Positions 1 through 5,362 of a stretch of 5,362 nt of DNA are shown here, one piece after another (the first letter of the stretch is position 1; each line of letters starts with the position of its first letter). The notes below the pieces were generated by a model. It did not search any database. It saw only the letters and a program-made list of their open reading frames with translations, and had not been told where the DNA came from. Origin of the DNA: Clostridiales bacterium. GTDB taxonomy: Bacteria > Bacillota > Clostridia > Oscillospirales > Oscillospiraceae. A program made the translations under genes and the position numbers. The stretch lies in NCBI GenBank assembly GCA_019418525.1, contig DYBS01000162.1:1-5362 (forward strand), written 5' to 3'.

Positions 1-7
1 TCTTTCC

Positions 8-35
8 CACCGCTTTCTTTGCAAAGAAAGCGGTG
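8..35. repeat. perfect 28-bp palindrome
   Basis: The 14-base left arm at 8-21 is exactly complementary to 22-35, with a centre TTTG/CAAA. There is no spacer, so as RNA it would need to open at the centre to form a loop. No T-run follows on either strand, so it is not an ordinary Rho-independent terminator. It lies beyond the pnp terminator, next to two more inverted repeats (40-64 and 75-91). It may be part of a dispersed intergenic repeat or a terminator remnant for a convergent gene outside the window. Neither can be settled here. Confidence 0.7.
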
Positions 36-39
36 CCCC

Positions 40-64
40 CGCCGGGCAGGCGGCCCGTCCGGCG
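40..64. repeat. GC-rich inverted repeat
   Basis: CGCCGG at 40-45 is complementary to CCGGCG at 59-64, around a 13-base GC-rich loop. An alternative pairing of GGGC (44-47) with GCCC (53-56) is also possible. The element is short and in GC-rich sequence, so chance is a real possibility. It is listed because it lies between two better inverted repeats in the same gene-free stretch. Confidence 0.35.
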
Positions 65-74
65 AGGACACATA

Positions 75-91
75 TCCCGGGCTTCCCGGGA
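75..91. repeat. short perfect hairpin TCCCGGG-CTT-CCCGGGA
   Basis: Seven-base arms (75-81 and 85-91) pair perfectly around a three-base loop. It lies immediately past the T-run of the pnp terminator on the minus strand. It could add a second 3' barrier to exonucleases on read-through transcripts, or belong to the same repeat element as the 8-35 palindrome. No T-run follows it. Confidence 0.5.
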
Positions 92-131
92 AACAAAAAC
101 CCCCGCTCCGGAAATTTTTCCGAAGCGGGGG
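91..131 (-). terminator. Rho-independent terminator of pnp
   Basis: On the minus strand, CCCCCGCT (131-124) pairs with AGCGGGGG (107-100). The stem continues through a U-G wobble and CGGAA/TTCCG to a small A/T loop. A run of five T (99-95), one G, then three more T follows. It begins 21 bases beyond the pnp stop codon. The long GC-rich stem with an immediate T-run is a textbook intrinsic terminator ending the rpsO-pnp transcript. The opposite strand also has six T shortly after the stem (135-140), so some bidirectional activity is possible. Confidence 0.9.
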
Positions 132-152
132 CAGTTTTTTGAGAAAAGGGAT

Positions 153-2303
153 TTACTTCACGCTCTCGCCGGCGGCCTTCTTGGCCTTGATTTCCTTCAG
201 AGCGTCCTTGTAGGACAGGTTCACGCGGCCCTTCTCGTCGATGTCGGTGACCTTGACCCAGATCATGTCGCCGATGTTGACCACGTCCTCCACCTTCTCC
301 ACACGGTGATCGGCCAGCTTGGAGATGTGGACCATGCCGTCCTTGCCGGGAGCCAGCTCCACGAAGGCGCCGAACTGCAGGATGCGGACCACCTTGCCGT
401 AGTACAGCTGACCCACCTGGGGCACAAAGACGATGGTCTCGATGATCTTCTTGGCGGCGTCGCAGCTCTCGGCGTTCTCGCCGGCAATGTAGATGGTGCC
501 GTCGTCCTCGATGTCGATCTTGGCGCCGGTGTCGGCACAGATCTTCTGGATGACCTTGCCGCCGGAACCGATGACCTCGCGGATCTTGTCGGTGTCGATC
601 TTCATCTTCACCATCTTGGGGGCGGTGGGAGCCACCTCGGGACGGGGCTCGGAGATGCAGGGCAGCATGATCTCGTCCAGGATGGCAAAGCGGGCGTCCT
701 TGGTGATCTCCAGGGCTTCCTTGATGATCTCGTGGGACAGGCCGTCGTTCTTCAGGTCCATCTGGATGGCGGTAATACCCTTCTTGGTACCGGCCACCTT
801 GAAGTCCATCTCGCCGTGGAAGTCCTCCACGCCCTGAATGTCGATGAAGGTGGTGAAGCCGCCGTCGTCGTCCTGGATGAGGCCGCAGGAGATGCCGGCC
901 ACGGGGGCCTTGATGGGCACGCCGGCGTCCATGAGGGCCAGGGTGGAGCCGCAGATGGAGCCCTGAGAGGTGGAGCCGTTGGAGCTCAGGACCTCAGAGA
1001 CCACGCGGATGGCGTAGGGGAACTCCTCCACGCTGGGGATGACGGGCTCCAGAGCCCGCTCAGCCAGGGCGCCGTGGCCGTACTCGCGGCGGTTGGTGGA
1101 CCGGGCGCCGCGGGCCTCGCCCACAGAGTAAGAGGGGAAGTTGTAGTGGTGCATGTACCGCTTCTCGGTCTCCTCCCAGATGGTGTCCAGCTTCTGGGCG
1201 GCGGAGAGGGTGTTCAGGGTACAGACAGAGAGGACCTGGGTCTGGCCGCGGGTGAAGAGGCCGGAGCCATGGACCCGGGGCAGCACGCCCACCTCGGCAG
1301 CCAGAGGACGGATCTCGTTCTTGGCGCGGCCGTCCACACGGTGGCCCTCCAGGAGCCAGGCCTTGACGATCTTCTTCTGGAACTTGTAGGTGATCTCGTC
1401 CAGGTACTTGTCCATCTCGGGGTACTCTTCCAGGAAGAGCTCGTGCCAGTGGTCGATCAGGGCGTTCCAGCGCTCCTCGCGGACGTTCTTGTCGTCGGTG
1501 TCCATGGCGGCCTTGGCCTCGTCCATGGTGGCGGCGACGATCTTGTCGAAAAGCTCCTGGTCGAAGTCGGCGTGCTCATACTCCATCTTGGGCTTGCCGA
1601 TCTCGGCGACGATGTTGTTGATGAAGGCGACCTGCTTGCGGATCTCCTCGTGGGCCTTCACGATGCCCTCGTACATGATCTCGTCGGGGATCTCCTTGGC
1701 GCCGGCCTCGATCATGACCACCTTGCCGTCGGTGGCGGCCACGGTCACGTCCATCTGGGAGGTTTTGCGCTGCTCCTGATTGGGGTTGAGGACGATCTCG
1801 CCGTCGCAGTAGCCCACCTCCAGGCAGCCGATGGGGCCGGCCCAGGGGATCTCGGAGTAGGACAGGCACACGGAGGTGCCGATCATGGCGGCCACCTCGG
1901 GGGAGCAGTCGTAGTCCACGCTCATAACGGTGCAGGTGACGCACACGTCGTTGCGGAAGTCACTGGGGAACAGGGGCCGGATGGGCCGGTCGATGAGGCG
2001 GGAGGCCAGCACGGCGGGCAGGGAGGGGCGGCCCTCACGGCGCATGAAGGAGCCGGGAATGCGGCCCACGGCGTACAGCTTCTCCTCAAAATCCACGCTC
2101 AGGGGGAAGAAGTCCACGCCGTCCCGGGGACGGGGAGACACGGTGACGGCCACCATGACGGTGGTCTCGCCGTACTTGACCATGCAGGCGGCGTTGGCCA
2201 GCTCCGCCACCTTGCCGATCTCGATGGTCAGGGGGCGGCCGGCCAGGTCCATGGAGTAGGTCTTGTAGTTGGGGAAGGCTCTGTGCTTGATGACAGTAGA
2301 CAT
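153..2303 (-). CDS. pnp: polyribonucleotide nucleotidyltransferase (PNPase)
   Basis: Full-length PNPase (716 aa, within the usual 700-720 aa). It degrades RNA 3' to 5' by phosphorolysis, releasing nucleoside diphosphates, and acts in cytoplasmic mRNA turnover as a ring-shaped trimer. Domains in order: first RNase PH domain (about 12-145) with the FFRR-like loop reading FMRR (86-89); an alpha-helical linker (about 240-310); second RNase PH domain (about 320-545) with phosphate-loop SNGSTSQGS (441-449) and the catalytic set D494, D500, K502 in EDFHGEMDFKVAG; a KH domain with the GSGG loop (579-582); and an S1 domain (about 629-698) containing GAFVEL and DGMVHIS. All key residues are present. 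The start is set by AGGAGG (2316-2311), seven bases before the ATG. It is the last gene of the rpsO-pnp unit, behind a long leader hairpin and ahead of a strong terminator. Confidence 0.98.
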   Translation of the reverse strand: MSTVIKHRAFPNYKTYSMDLAGRPLTIEIGKVAELANAACMVKYGETTVMVAVTVSPRPRDGVDFFPLSVDFEEKLYAVGRIPGSFMRREGRPSLPAVLASRLIDRPIRPLFPSDFRNDVCVTCTVMSVDYDCSPEVAAMIGTSVCLSYSEIPWAGPIGCLEVGYCDGEIVLNPNQEQRKTSQMDVTVAATDGKVVMIEAGAKEIPDEIMYEGIVKAHEEIRKQVAFINNIVAEIGKPKMEYEHADFDQELFDKIVAATMDEAKAAMDTDDKNVREERWNALIDHWHELFLEEYPEMDKYLDEITYKFQKKIVKAWLLEGHRVDGRAKNEIRPLAAEVGVLPRVHGSGLFTRGQTQVLSVCTLNTLSAAQKLDTIWEETEKRYMHHYNFPSYSVGEARGARSTNRREYGHGALAERALEPVIPSVEEFPYAIRVVSEVLSSNGSTSQGSICGSTLALMDAGVPIKAPVAGISCGLIQDDDGGFTTFIDIQGVEDFHGEMDFKVAGTKKGITAIQMDLKNDGLSHEIIKEALEITKDARFAILDEIMLPCISEPRPEVAPTAPKMVKMKIDTDKIREVIGSGGKVIQKICADTGAKIDIEDDGTIYIAGENAESCDAAKKIIETIVFVPQVGQLYYGKVVRILQFGAFVELAPGKDGMVHISKLADHRVEKVEDVVNIGDMIWVKVTDIDEKGRVNLSYKDALKEIKAKKAAGESVK

Positions 2304-2310
2304 GATTTGT

Positions 2311-2316
2311 CCTCCT
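2311..2316 (-). promoter_or_regulatory. ribosome binding site of pnp
   Basis: AGGAGG on the minus strand with a seven-base spacer to the ATG at 2303. It is a perfect anti-16S match and fixes the pnp start. It lies 32 bases downstream of the 58-nt leader hairpin, so it is not buried in that stem. Confidence 0.9.
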
Positions 2317-2347
2317 TTTCATGGCGCACGGCAGAGCCCGTCGGCCC

Positions 2348-2405
2348 TTTAGCACTTGAATCTGGGTCCGGGACCAGATGTCCAGGCCCAGGTTCAACTG
2401 CTAAA
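2348..2405 (-). promoter_or_regulatory. long imperfect hairpin in the pnp leader (possible RNase III processing / autoregulation site)
   Basis: As minus-strand RNA, this folds into one nearly continuous helix. UUUAGCA (2405-2399) pairs with UGCUAAA (2354-2348); UUGAA with UUCAA; CUGGG with CCCAG. Then CC/GG and GGAC/GUCC follow, with a five-base loop at 2379-2375. That is 23 pairs, broken only by three 1x1 mismatches and one bulged base. No U-run follows it, so it is not a terminator. In E. coli, a long duplex in the pnp leader is cut by RNase III, and PNPase then represses its own mRNA through the cut duplex. Length, position and shape fit the same role here, but the function is inferred from that parallel. 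Confidence 0.7.
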
Positions 2406-2446
2406 AAAGCGTTCCGGGTCTGCGCGGCACTGGATTTGATTGGGTT

Positions 2447-2489
2447 GAAGAAATTGGAAGAAAGGGTGGTGCGGAAACCCACACCACCC
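2447..2489 (-). terminator. rpsO-pnp intergenic hairpin, probably a leaky terminator
   Basis: On the minus strand, GGGUGGUG (2489-2482) pairs with CACCACCC (2471-2464). A U-G wobble and two more G-C pairs close a GUUU loop, about 11 pairs in all. It starts 13 bases after the rpsO stop. The tract that follows (UUUCUUCCAAUUUCUUC) is U-rich but interrupted. A strong stem with a poor U-run suggests partial termination, so that pnp receives less transcript than rpsO. It would also protect the 3' end of a monocistronic rpsO mRNA. E. coli has a comparable attenuating terminator between rpsO and pnp. Confidence 0.6.
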
Positions 2490-2502
2490 CTCTAGCAAAC
2501 AA

Positions 2503-2769
2503 TTACTTGCGGATACCGAGCTTGGCGATGATGGCGCGGTAACGCTCAATGTCCTTGGCAGCCAGATAGTCCAGCATCTTGCGGCGCTTACCGACCATCT
2601 TCAGCAGGCCACGACGGCTGTGGTTGTCGTGGATATGCACCTTCAGGTGCTCGGTCAGCTCCTGGATACGGGCGGTCAGGATGGCGATCTGGACCTCGGG
2701 GGAGCCAGTATCGGTCTCGTGGGTGCGGTTGGCCTCGATGACGGCCGTCTTCTCGTCCTTACGGATCAT
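2503..2769 (-). CDS. rpsO: 30S ribosomal protein S15
   Basis: An 88-aa protein, the usual length for S15. S15 is a primary binder of the 16S rRNA central domain (three-way junction of helices 20-22), and it nucleates platform assembly with S6/S18. It shows the family signature: TGSPEVQIAILTARI (21-35), then LTEHLKVHIHDNHSRRGL (38-55) with the conserved H41, D48, S51 and R52, then KRRKMLDYL (61-69). The start is supported by the purine-rich AAAGGTGG nine bases before the ATG, weaker than the AGGAGG of pnp. It is the first gene of the rpsO-pnp unit, driven by the promoter at about 2893-2921 and preceded by a structured leader. In several bacteria S15 represses its own mRNA through such a leader. 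Confidence 0.98.
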   Translation of the reverse strand: MIRKDEKTAVIEANRTHETDTGSPEVQIAILTARIQELTEHLKVHIHDNHSRRGLLKMVGKRRKMLDYLAAKDIERYRAIIAKLGIRK

Positions 2770-2805
2770 GGGAAAATTCCACCTTTCTGTTGATTGCCCG
2801 GAAAC

Positions 2806-2880
2806 TGAGTGGGGGGCGGGTAGATCCCCCGCCTGAAGCGGGCGTGTCTCCCCCGACTAAGTTTAGGGTCTACGCACTCA
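2806..2880 (-). promoter_or_regulatory. structured rpsO leader RNA, candidate S15 autoregulatory element
   Basis: The minus-strand RNA can form a long-range helix: UGAGUG (2880-2875) with CACUCA (2811-2806), then GUAGACCC (2873-2866) with GGG-A-UCUAC (2828-2820), with one bulged A. Inside it, CCGC (2841-2838) pairs with GCGG (2832-2829) around UUCAG. Competing pairings exist: GGCGGG (2833-2828) with CCCGCC (2820-2815), and GGGGG (2854-2850) with CCCCC (2816-2812). The structure starts about five bases from the predicted transcript start. S15 is known to regulate itself through leader RNAs that differ between bacterial groups. I recognise no described class here, so the regulator is inferred. 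Confidence 0.55.
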
Positions 2881-2892
2881 ATGTGCCGTACT

Positions 2893-2921
2893 ACTATATC
2901 ACAATTGTACCCCTATGTAAA
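2893..2921 (-). promoter_or_regulatory. sigma-A extended -10 promoter for rpsO-pnp
   Basis: On the minus strand, -35 TTTACA (2921-2916), a 17-base spacer, and -10 TATAGT (2898-2893). The -10 is preceded by TG one base upstream, giving an extended -10 (TGATATAGT). Both boxes match the consensus at five of six positions. Predicted transcription start is near 2886, giving an rpsO leader of about 117 nt. The surrounding 70 bases are AT-rich in an otherwise GC-rich window, as expected for a strong promoter. Confidence 0.8.
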
Positions 2922-2933
2922 GAAAAATATCAA
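2904..2933 (-). promoter_or_regulatory. second overlapping promoter candidate
   Basis: On the minus strand, TTGATA (2933-2928), an 18-base spacer, and TACAAT (2909-2904). Each box has five of six consensus positions. It overlaps the extended -10 promoter and would start about 11 bases upstream of it. The two could be alternatives, with only one used. The extended -10 and the 17-base spacer favour the other one. Confidence 0.4.
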
Positions 2934-2955
2934 CTATTTTCCATCTAAGAGGGGG

Positions 2956-3999
2956 TCAGAGACACCGCCGGACGGCGATGGAGAGCACCTGTTCCAACAG
3001 AGCGAAATCCAGGGGCTTGAGCTGGTGCATGATCTTGTTGCGGGCTTCGCAGGCCAGGCGCACGTCGTCACAGGCGTCGGCAGGCAGATCAAGAGTACCC
3101 AGGTTGCAGTAGTGGACCAAGTGGCGCAGCTCGATCTGATACACGTCGGTGCAGTAATTGTGGTGGTCGTCCTCAAAGGGGAGGATGCTGGAGCAAGCAT
3201 CGAAATTCTGCTCCAGCAGGGCCACGCGCAGGTCCTCCAGCAGGGGGAGAAGGAGTTTGAGCTGGGCGCGTCGGACGTGGCGCACCGCCTCCGTCTGGGA
3301 GAGGCCCAGCACCTCCTCCACGGTGGCCACCGGCTCCTCCAGCAGGGCGGAGCGGCAGGCGAGCAGCCGGGGCAGACGCTCAGGATCGGCGCCGGCCAGC
3401 TCCACGCACAGGGCGGCCAGATAGTTCATGCGCCCCGGGTCCTCGCCTGTCTCACTGACCGCCATGGTACAAAACTGGGTCACGTCGAAGGGGCACAGCA
3501 CGTCGTCAGACGAGATGGTCCGGACCTTTTTGCGCTGGATGCGTTTTCCGTTCAGCTCCAGCACGATGACGCACCGCCCGGCGGCCGGGAGAGCGGCAAA
3601 CTCTCCCAGCCGGGCGGCCCAGGCGGCCTGTTCCTCCTCGGGAAGGCCGCAGAGCCAGAGGATCTGCCCGTCCAGCGCCCCCCGCTTATCCAGGAAGGTG
3701 GGCAGGGAGGCGGTGGACAGGAAGCCCTGGGCGTATTGGGGGGCAAAGCGGGTGAGGAAGTCGCCCTCGCTCAGGGGCTGGTCCCAGCAATCCGCCGGCG
3801 GGCACACCCGCAGGGTGCCGGCGCGGCTCTCGGCCTCCTCCAGCACCAGGGAGCGGAAGTGCTCCGGCCAGGGCAGGGGGCCGCTGTGGTGGAAAAAGAT
3901 CACGCCATGGGACTGGATGGCCCGGACCAGGTCCTCCCGCAGGGCGGCGGGGCCGTGGACCCGGTTCCACCAGAGCTGCTCAAAGGGGGGTAGGGCCAT
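2956..3999 (-). CDS. 347-aa protein with HEPN-like C-terminus and degenerate P-loop-like N-terminus, partner of the upstream ATPase
   Basis: No family is recognised with certainty. The start is the ATG at 3999, with AGGAGG nine bases upstream and the ATPase stop one base upstream (TGA-G-ATG). A longer reading from 4053 would overlap the ATPase by 53 bases and lacks a ribosome binding site. Residues 1-150 alternate strands and helices like a P-loop NTPase: GVIFFHHSG (32-40), TLRVCPP (62-68), GQILWLCGL (111-119), RCVIVLEL (142-149). No GK[ST] or DE box is present, so ATP hydrolysis is unlikely. Residues 195-270 are leucine-rich helices. The C-terminus has ELRHLVHY (290-297) and ARNKIMH (319-325), with R320-N-x3-H325, the R-[N/D/H]-x3-H form of the HEPN RNase active site. 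No signal peptide or membrane segment is seen. Translational coupling implies function with the ATPase, perhaps as its effector or adaptor. The HEPN call is a motif-level inference. Confidence 0.85.
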   Translation of the reverse strand: MALPPFEQLWWNRVHGPAALREDLVRAIQSHGVIFFHHSGPLPWPEHFRSLVLEEAESRAGTLRVCPPADCWDQPLSEGDFLTRFAPQYAQGFLSTASLPTFLDKRGALDGQILWLCGLPEEEQAAWAARLGEFAALPAAGRCVIVLELNGKRIQRKKVRTISSDDVLCPFDVTQFCTMAVSETGEDPGRMNYLAALCVELAGADPERLPRLLACRSALLEEPVATVEEVLGLSQTEAVRHVRRAQLKLLLPLLEDLRVALLEQNFDACSSILPFEDDHHNYCTDVYQIELRHLVHYCNLGTLDLPADACDDVRLACEARNKIMHQLKPLDFALLEQVLSIAVRRCL

Positions 4000-4014
4000 C
4001 TCACTCCGCCTCCT
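4000..4014 (-). promoter_or_regulatory. ribosome binding site and stop-start junction coupling the ATPase gene to the 347-aa gene
   Basis: AGGAGG (4014-4009) lies inside the last codons of the ATPase gene, nine bases before the ATG at 3999. The ATPase stop TGA (4003-4001) is separated from that ATG by a single G. This decides the downstream start and predicts coupled, roughly equal translation of the two proteins. Confidence 0.85.
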
Positions 4015-5362
4015 CTCCGCTGAAGCGGTCCAGCTCGTCGAACACCGTCTCATAGTCGCCCATCATGTGGCGGAAGTTGGCGCCGTTGAAGGTGTAGCGG
4101 CCGTTGGTGCACACCAGCACGTTGAGCTCCTCCATCTCGGAGAGGAGGACCTCCACGCTGGCGGGCTCCAGCTCGGTGATGGAGGTGATGGCGAACTCCT
4201 TGCACACCTCCCGGATGTTCTGGAAGGTGTAGCCCTGCACGGCGTTCTCCGGCTGGTCGTAGTAGCAATAGGCCAGGGCGTAGGCCAGGATGCGGTAGTA
4301 GAGCTTGTCCTCCTCCACGTCCAGGGTGATGAAGAACTTGTCCCGGATCTGGGTGGTGAAGTCCTTCTTCTGCAGCAGGACCCGGATCTGGTTCTCGTCC
4401 AGGCGGTAGGGCGGGCAGGCGTCGGCGTTGCCCATGGCGCTGCACAGGGACTCCACCAGCTGGGCGCAGTAGAAGTGGATGAGGCCCGGGTAGTAGTTGG
4501 TGCTCAGCAGGATCTGGGACAGGAGCACCGTCTGGTTCTTGTCCAGCCGGAAGCCCAGGTAGTAGAGGGGCTCCTCCAGCAGCTGGCTGGCCTCCTGATA
4601 GGTGAGGGGCTTGATGGTGATGGTGCCCAGCTTGCCCAGGATGCTGTTGTTGCGGGTGGCCTCCCGGGAGAAGCGCATGACGTTGTGCAGGCCCGCCAGC
4701 ACATACTTGAACCGGCCGCCGGTGACGGTCTGGAGCTGGTGCAGGCACTCCACCGGGCGGTAGCTGCACGCGGCGGAGGAGGCGAGGAACTGGTCGGCCT
4801 CGTCCATCAGCAGCAGGAAGCGCTCCACCTTCCGGGCGGGGTCGTCCATGCGCTGGCGGATGCGCTCACACAGCTCTTCCCAGCTCTGGGGGCTGGTGGA
4901 GGCGGCGTTGAGGAAGCCGCAGGCGGTGAGGCAGGCGTAGAGCTTCTCCAAAGCCTCGGGGTAGTCGCAGCGGTAGAGCACGTCGGTGTACACCGCCCAC
5001 TGGCCGTTGGCCCGATCGTCCACCAGGTCGGCGGCCCGGCGGAGCAGGGCGGTCTTGCCCAGCTGGCGCCCGCCGTAGATGATGTTGGCCCCGCCGTTGC
5101 GGAGGATCTCCTCCAGCTGGGCCTTGCGACCCATGAACATCTCGGGCGGGATGGGGGTGTCGCCCTTCACATAGGGGTTGTAGAAGTGGAAGGGCAGGGC
5201 GCACTGGAGGAACACCTTGCCACGCTCGGAGTCGGGATAGGCGGTGAGGAACAGGGCCAGGATGCGGTCCAGCACCAGGCAGGTGGACAGGTGGGCGCTC
5301 TCCCGCTTGAGCTTGCGGGCCATGGCGTTGCGCTCGGGCAGGGGGAGGGCGTAGTCCAGCAG
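4001..5362 (-). CDS. STAND/AAA-like P-loop ATPase, 5' end cut by window edge
   Basis: At least 453 aa. The frame stays open to the right edge, and the first in-window ATG (5323) has no ribosome binding site, so the true start is probably outside. Positions below count from that ATG. N49-P-Y with F63-M-G-R66 form the linker motif (NPY..G..P....F.GR) that precedes the ATPase core in many STAND-type proteins. Walker A is GGRQLGKT (84-91) and Walker B is FLLLMDEAD (169-177). FKYVLAGLHNVMR (205-217) fits the strand and sensor after Walker B. ITIKPLTYQEASQLLEEPLYYLGF (235-258) matches the PL-x3-EA-x4-P-x3-LG region of these ATPases. Residues about 335-415 look like a winged helix. It likely binds and hydrolyses ATP as a switch or scaffold in the cytoplasm. 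The unseen N-terminus may carry a sensor or effector. Immediately downstream is its HEPN-like partner. A role in defence is inferred; a housekeeping regulatory ATPase is the alternative. Confidence 0.88.
   Translation of the reverse strand: MLDYALPLPERNAMARKLKRESAHLSTCLVLDRILALFLTAYPDSERGKVFLQCALPFHFYNPYVKGDTPIPPEMFMGRKAQLEEILRNGGANIIYGGRQLGKTALLRRAADLVDDRANGQWAVYTDVLYRCDYPEALEKLYACLTACGFLNAASTSPQSWEELCERIRQRMDDPARKVERFLLLMDEADQFLASSAACSYRPVECLHQLQTVTGGRFKYVLAGLHNVMRFSREATRNNSILGKLGTITIKPLTYQEASQLLEEPLYYLGFRLDKNQTVLLSQILLSTNYYPGLIHFYCAQLVESLCSAMGNADACPPYRLDENQIRVLLQKKDFTTQIRDKFFITLDVEEDKLYYRILAYALAYCYYDQPENAVQGYTFQNIREVCKEFAITSITELEPASVEVLLSEMEELNVLVCTNGRYTFNGANFRHMMGDYETVFDELDRFSGEEAE

Noticed and set aside
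2399..2430. Terminator ending in six T (minus strand) just before the pnp leader hairpin
   Set aside because: The T-run belongs partly to the base of the 58-nt hairpin, and only a three-pair stem (CCG/CGG or GCG/CGC) can form before it.
33..2495. 820-codon open frame on the plus strand, covering pnp in antisense
   Set aside because: It exactly shadows pnp. Its composition (runs of G, V, L, H, D, A) is what the reverse complement of GC-rich third positions produces. It has no ribosome binding site and no recognisable domain.
2959..2985. CGCCG/CGGCG hairpin as terminator of the 347-aa gene
   Set aside because: It lies inside the last codons, has a two-base loop, and no T-run follows.
2881..3993. 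370-codon open frame on the plus strand opposite the 347-aa gene
   Set aside because: Shadow of the coupled minus-strand gene. It starts inside the rpsO promoter region, is rich in G/Q/H/V with no domain pattern, and has no ribosome binding site.
4000..4053. Longer N-terminus for the 347-aa protein, starting at 4053
   Set aside because: The extra 18 residues overlap the end of the ATPase gene, are low-complexity R/S/E, and have no ribosome binding site. AGGAGG is ideally placed for the ATG at 3999.
4050..4769. 239-codon minus-strand frame inside the ATPase gene
   Set aside because: Proline-, glycine- and histidine-rich out-of-frame reading of the ATPase. No ribosome binding site, and the ATPase frame carries the conserved motifs.
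1..5362. CRISPR array, tRNA, rRNA, insertion sequence or attachment site
   Set aside because: No regularly spaced direct repeats, tRNA-like cloverleaf, rRNA segment, transposase or flanking target duplications were seen on either strand.

Overview
The window comes from a GC-rich bacterium. PNPase, ribosomal protein S15, strong AGGAGG ribosome binding sites and a sigma-A type promoter point to a Firmicute, most likely an Oscillospiraceae-like gut Clostridium of the Flavonifractor/Pseudoflavonifractor type. That placement is inferred from protein style and base composition, not from a search. All four supported genes lie on the minus strand, so transcription runs from the right edge to the left.

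Right half (about 2956-5362): a two-gene unit. The first gene, cut by the right edge, encodes a STAND/AAA-like ATPase with intact Walker A and Walker B motifs and a C-terminal winged-helix-like region. One base after its stop comes the start of a 347-aa protein with no recognised family. Its C-terminal helical region carries an R-N-x3-H motif of the kind found in HEPN ribonuclease domains. Its N-terminal half looks like a P-loop fold without a P-loop. An ATPase tightly coupled to a HEPN-like partner is a common design for nucleic-acid-targeting conflict (defence) systems. This pair is therefore the best candidate for something undescribed, but its function is inference.

Middle (2770-2955): an AT-rich promoter region with an extended -10 promoter, followed by a structured rpsO leader of about 117 nt. 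The leader contains a long-range helix and mutually exclusive hairpins, a plausible S15 feedback element.

Left half (1-2769): rpsO (S15), an intergenic terminator-like hairpin, a long imperfect 58-nt hairpin in the pnp leader that resembles an RNase III substrate, pnp (PNPase, full length), and a strong Rho-independent terminator. The first 90 bases past the terminator hold three further inverted repeats, including a perfect 28-bp palindrome, and no gene.

Together, rpsO-pnp is the classic translation/RNA-decay pair with RNA-level control signals. The ATPase/HEPN-like pair sits directly upstream on the same strand with no clear terminator between them. Nothing seen by eye (GC content, codon style) marks the pair as recently acquired.
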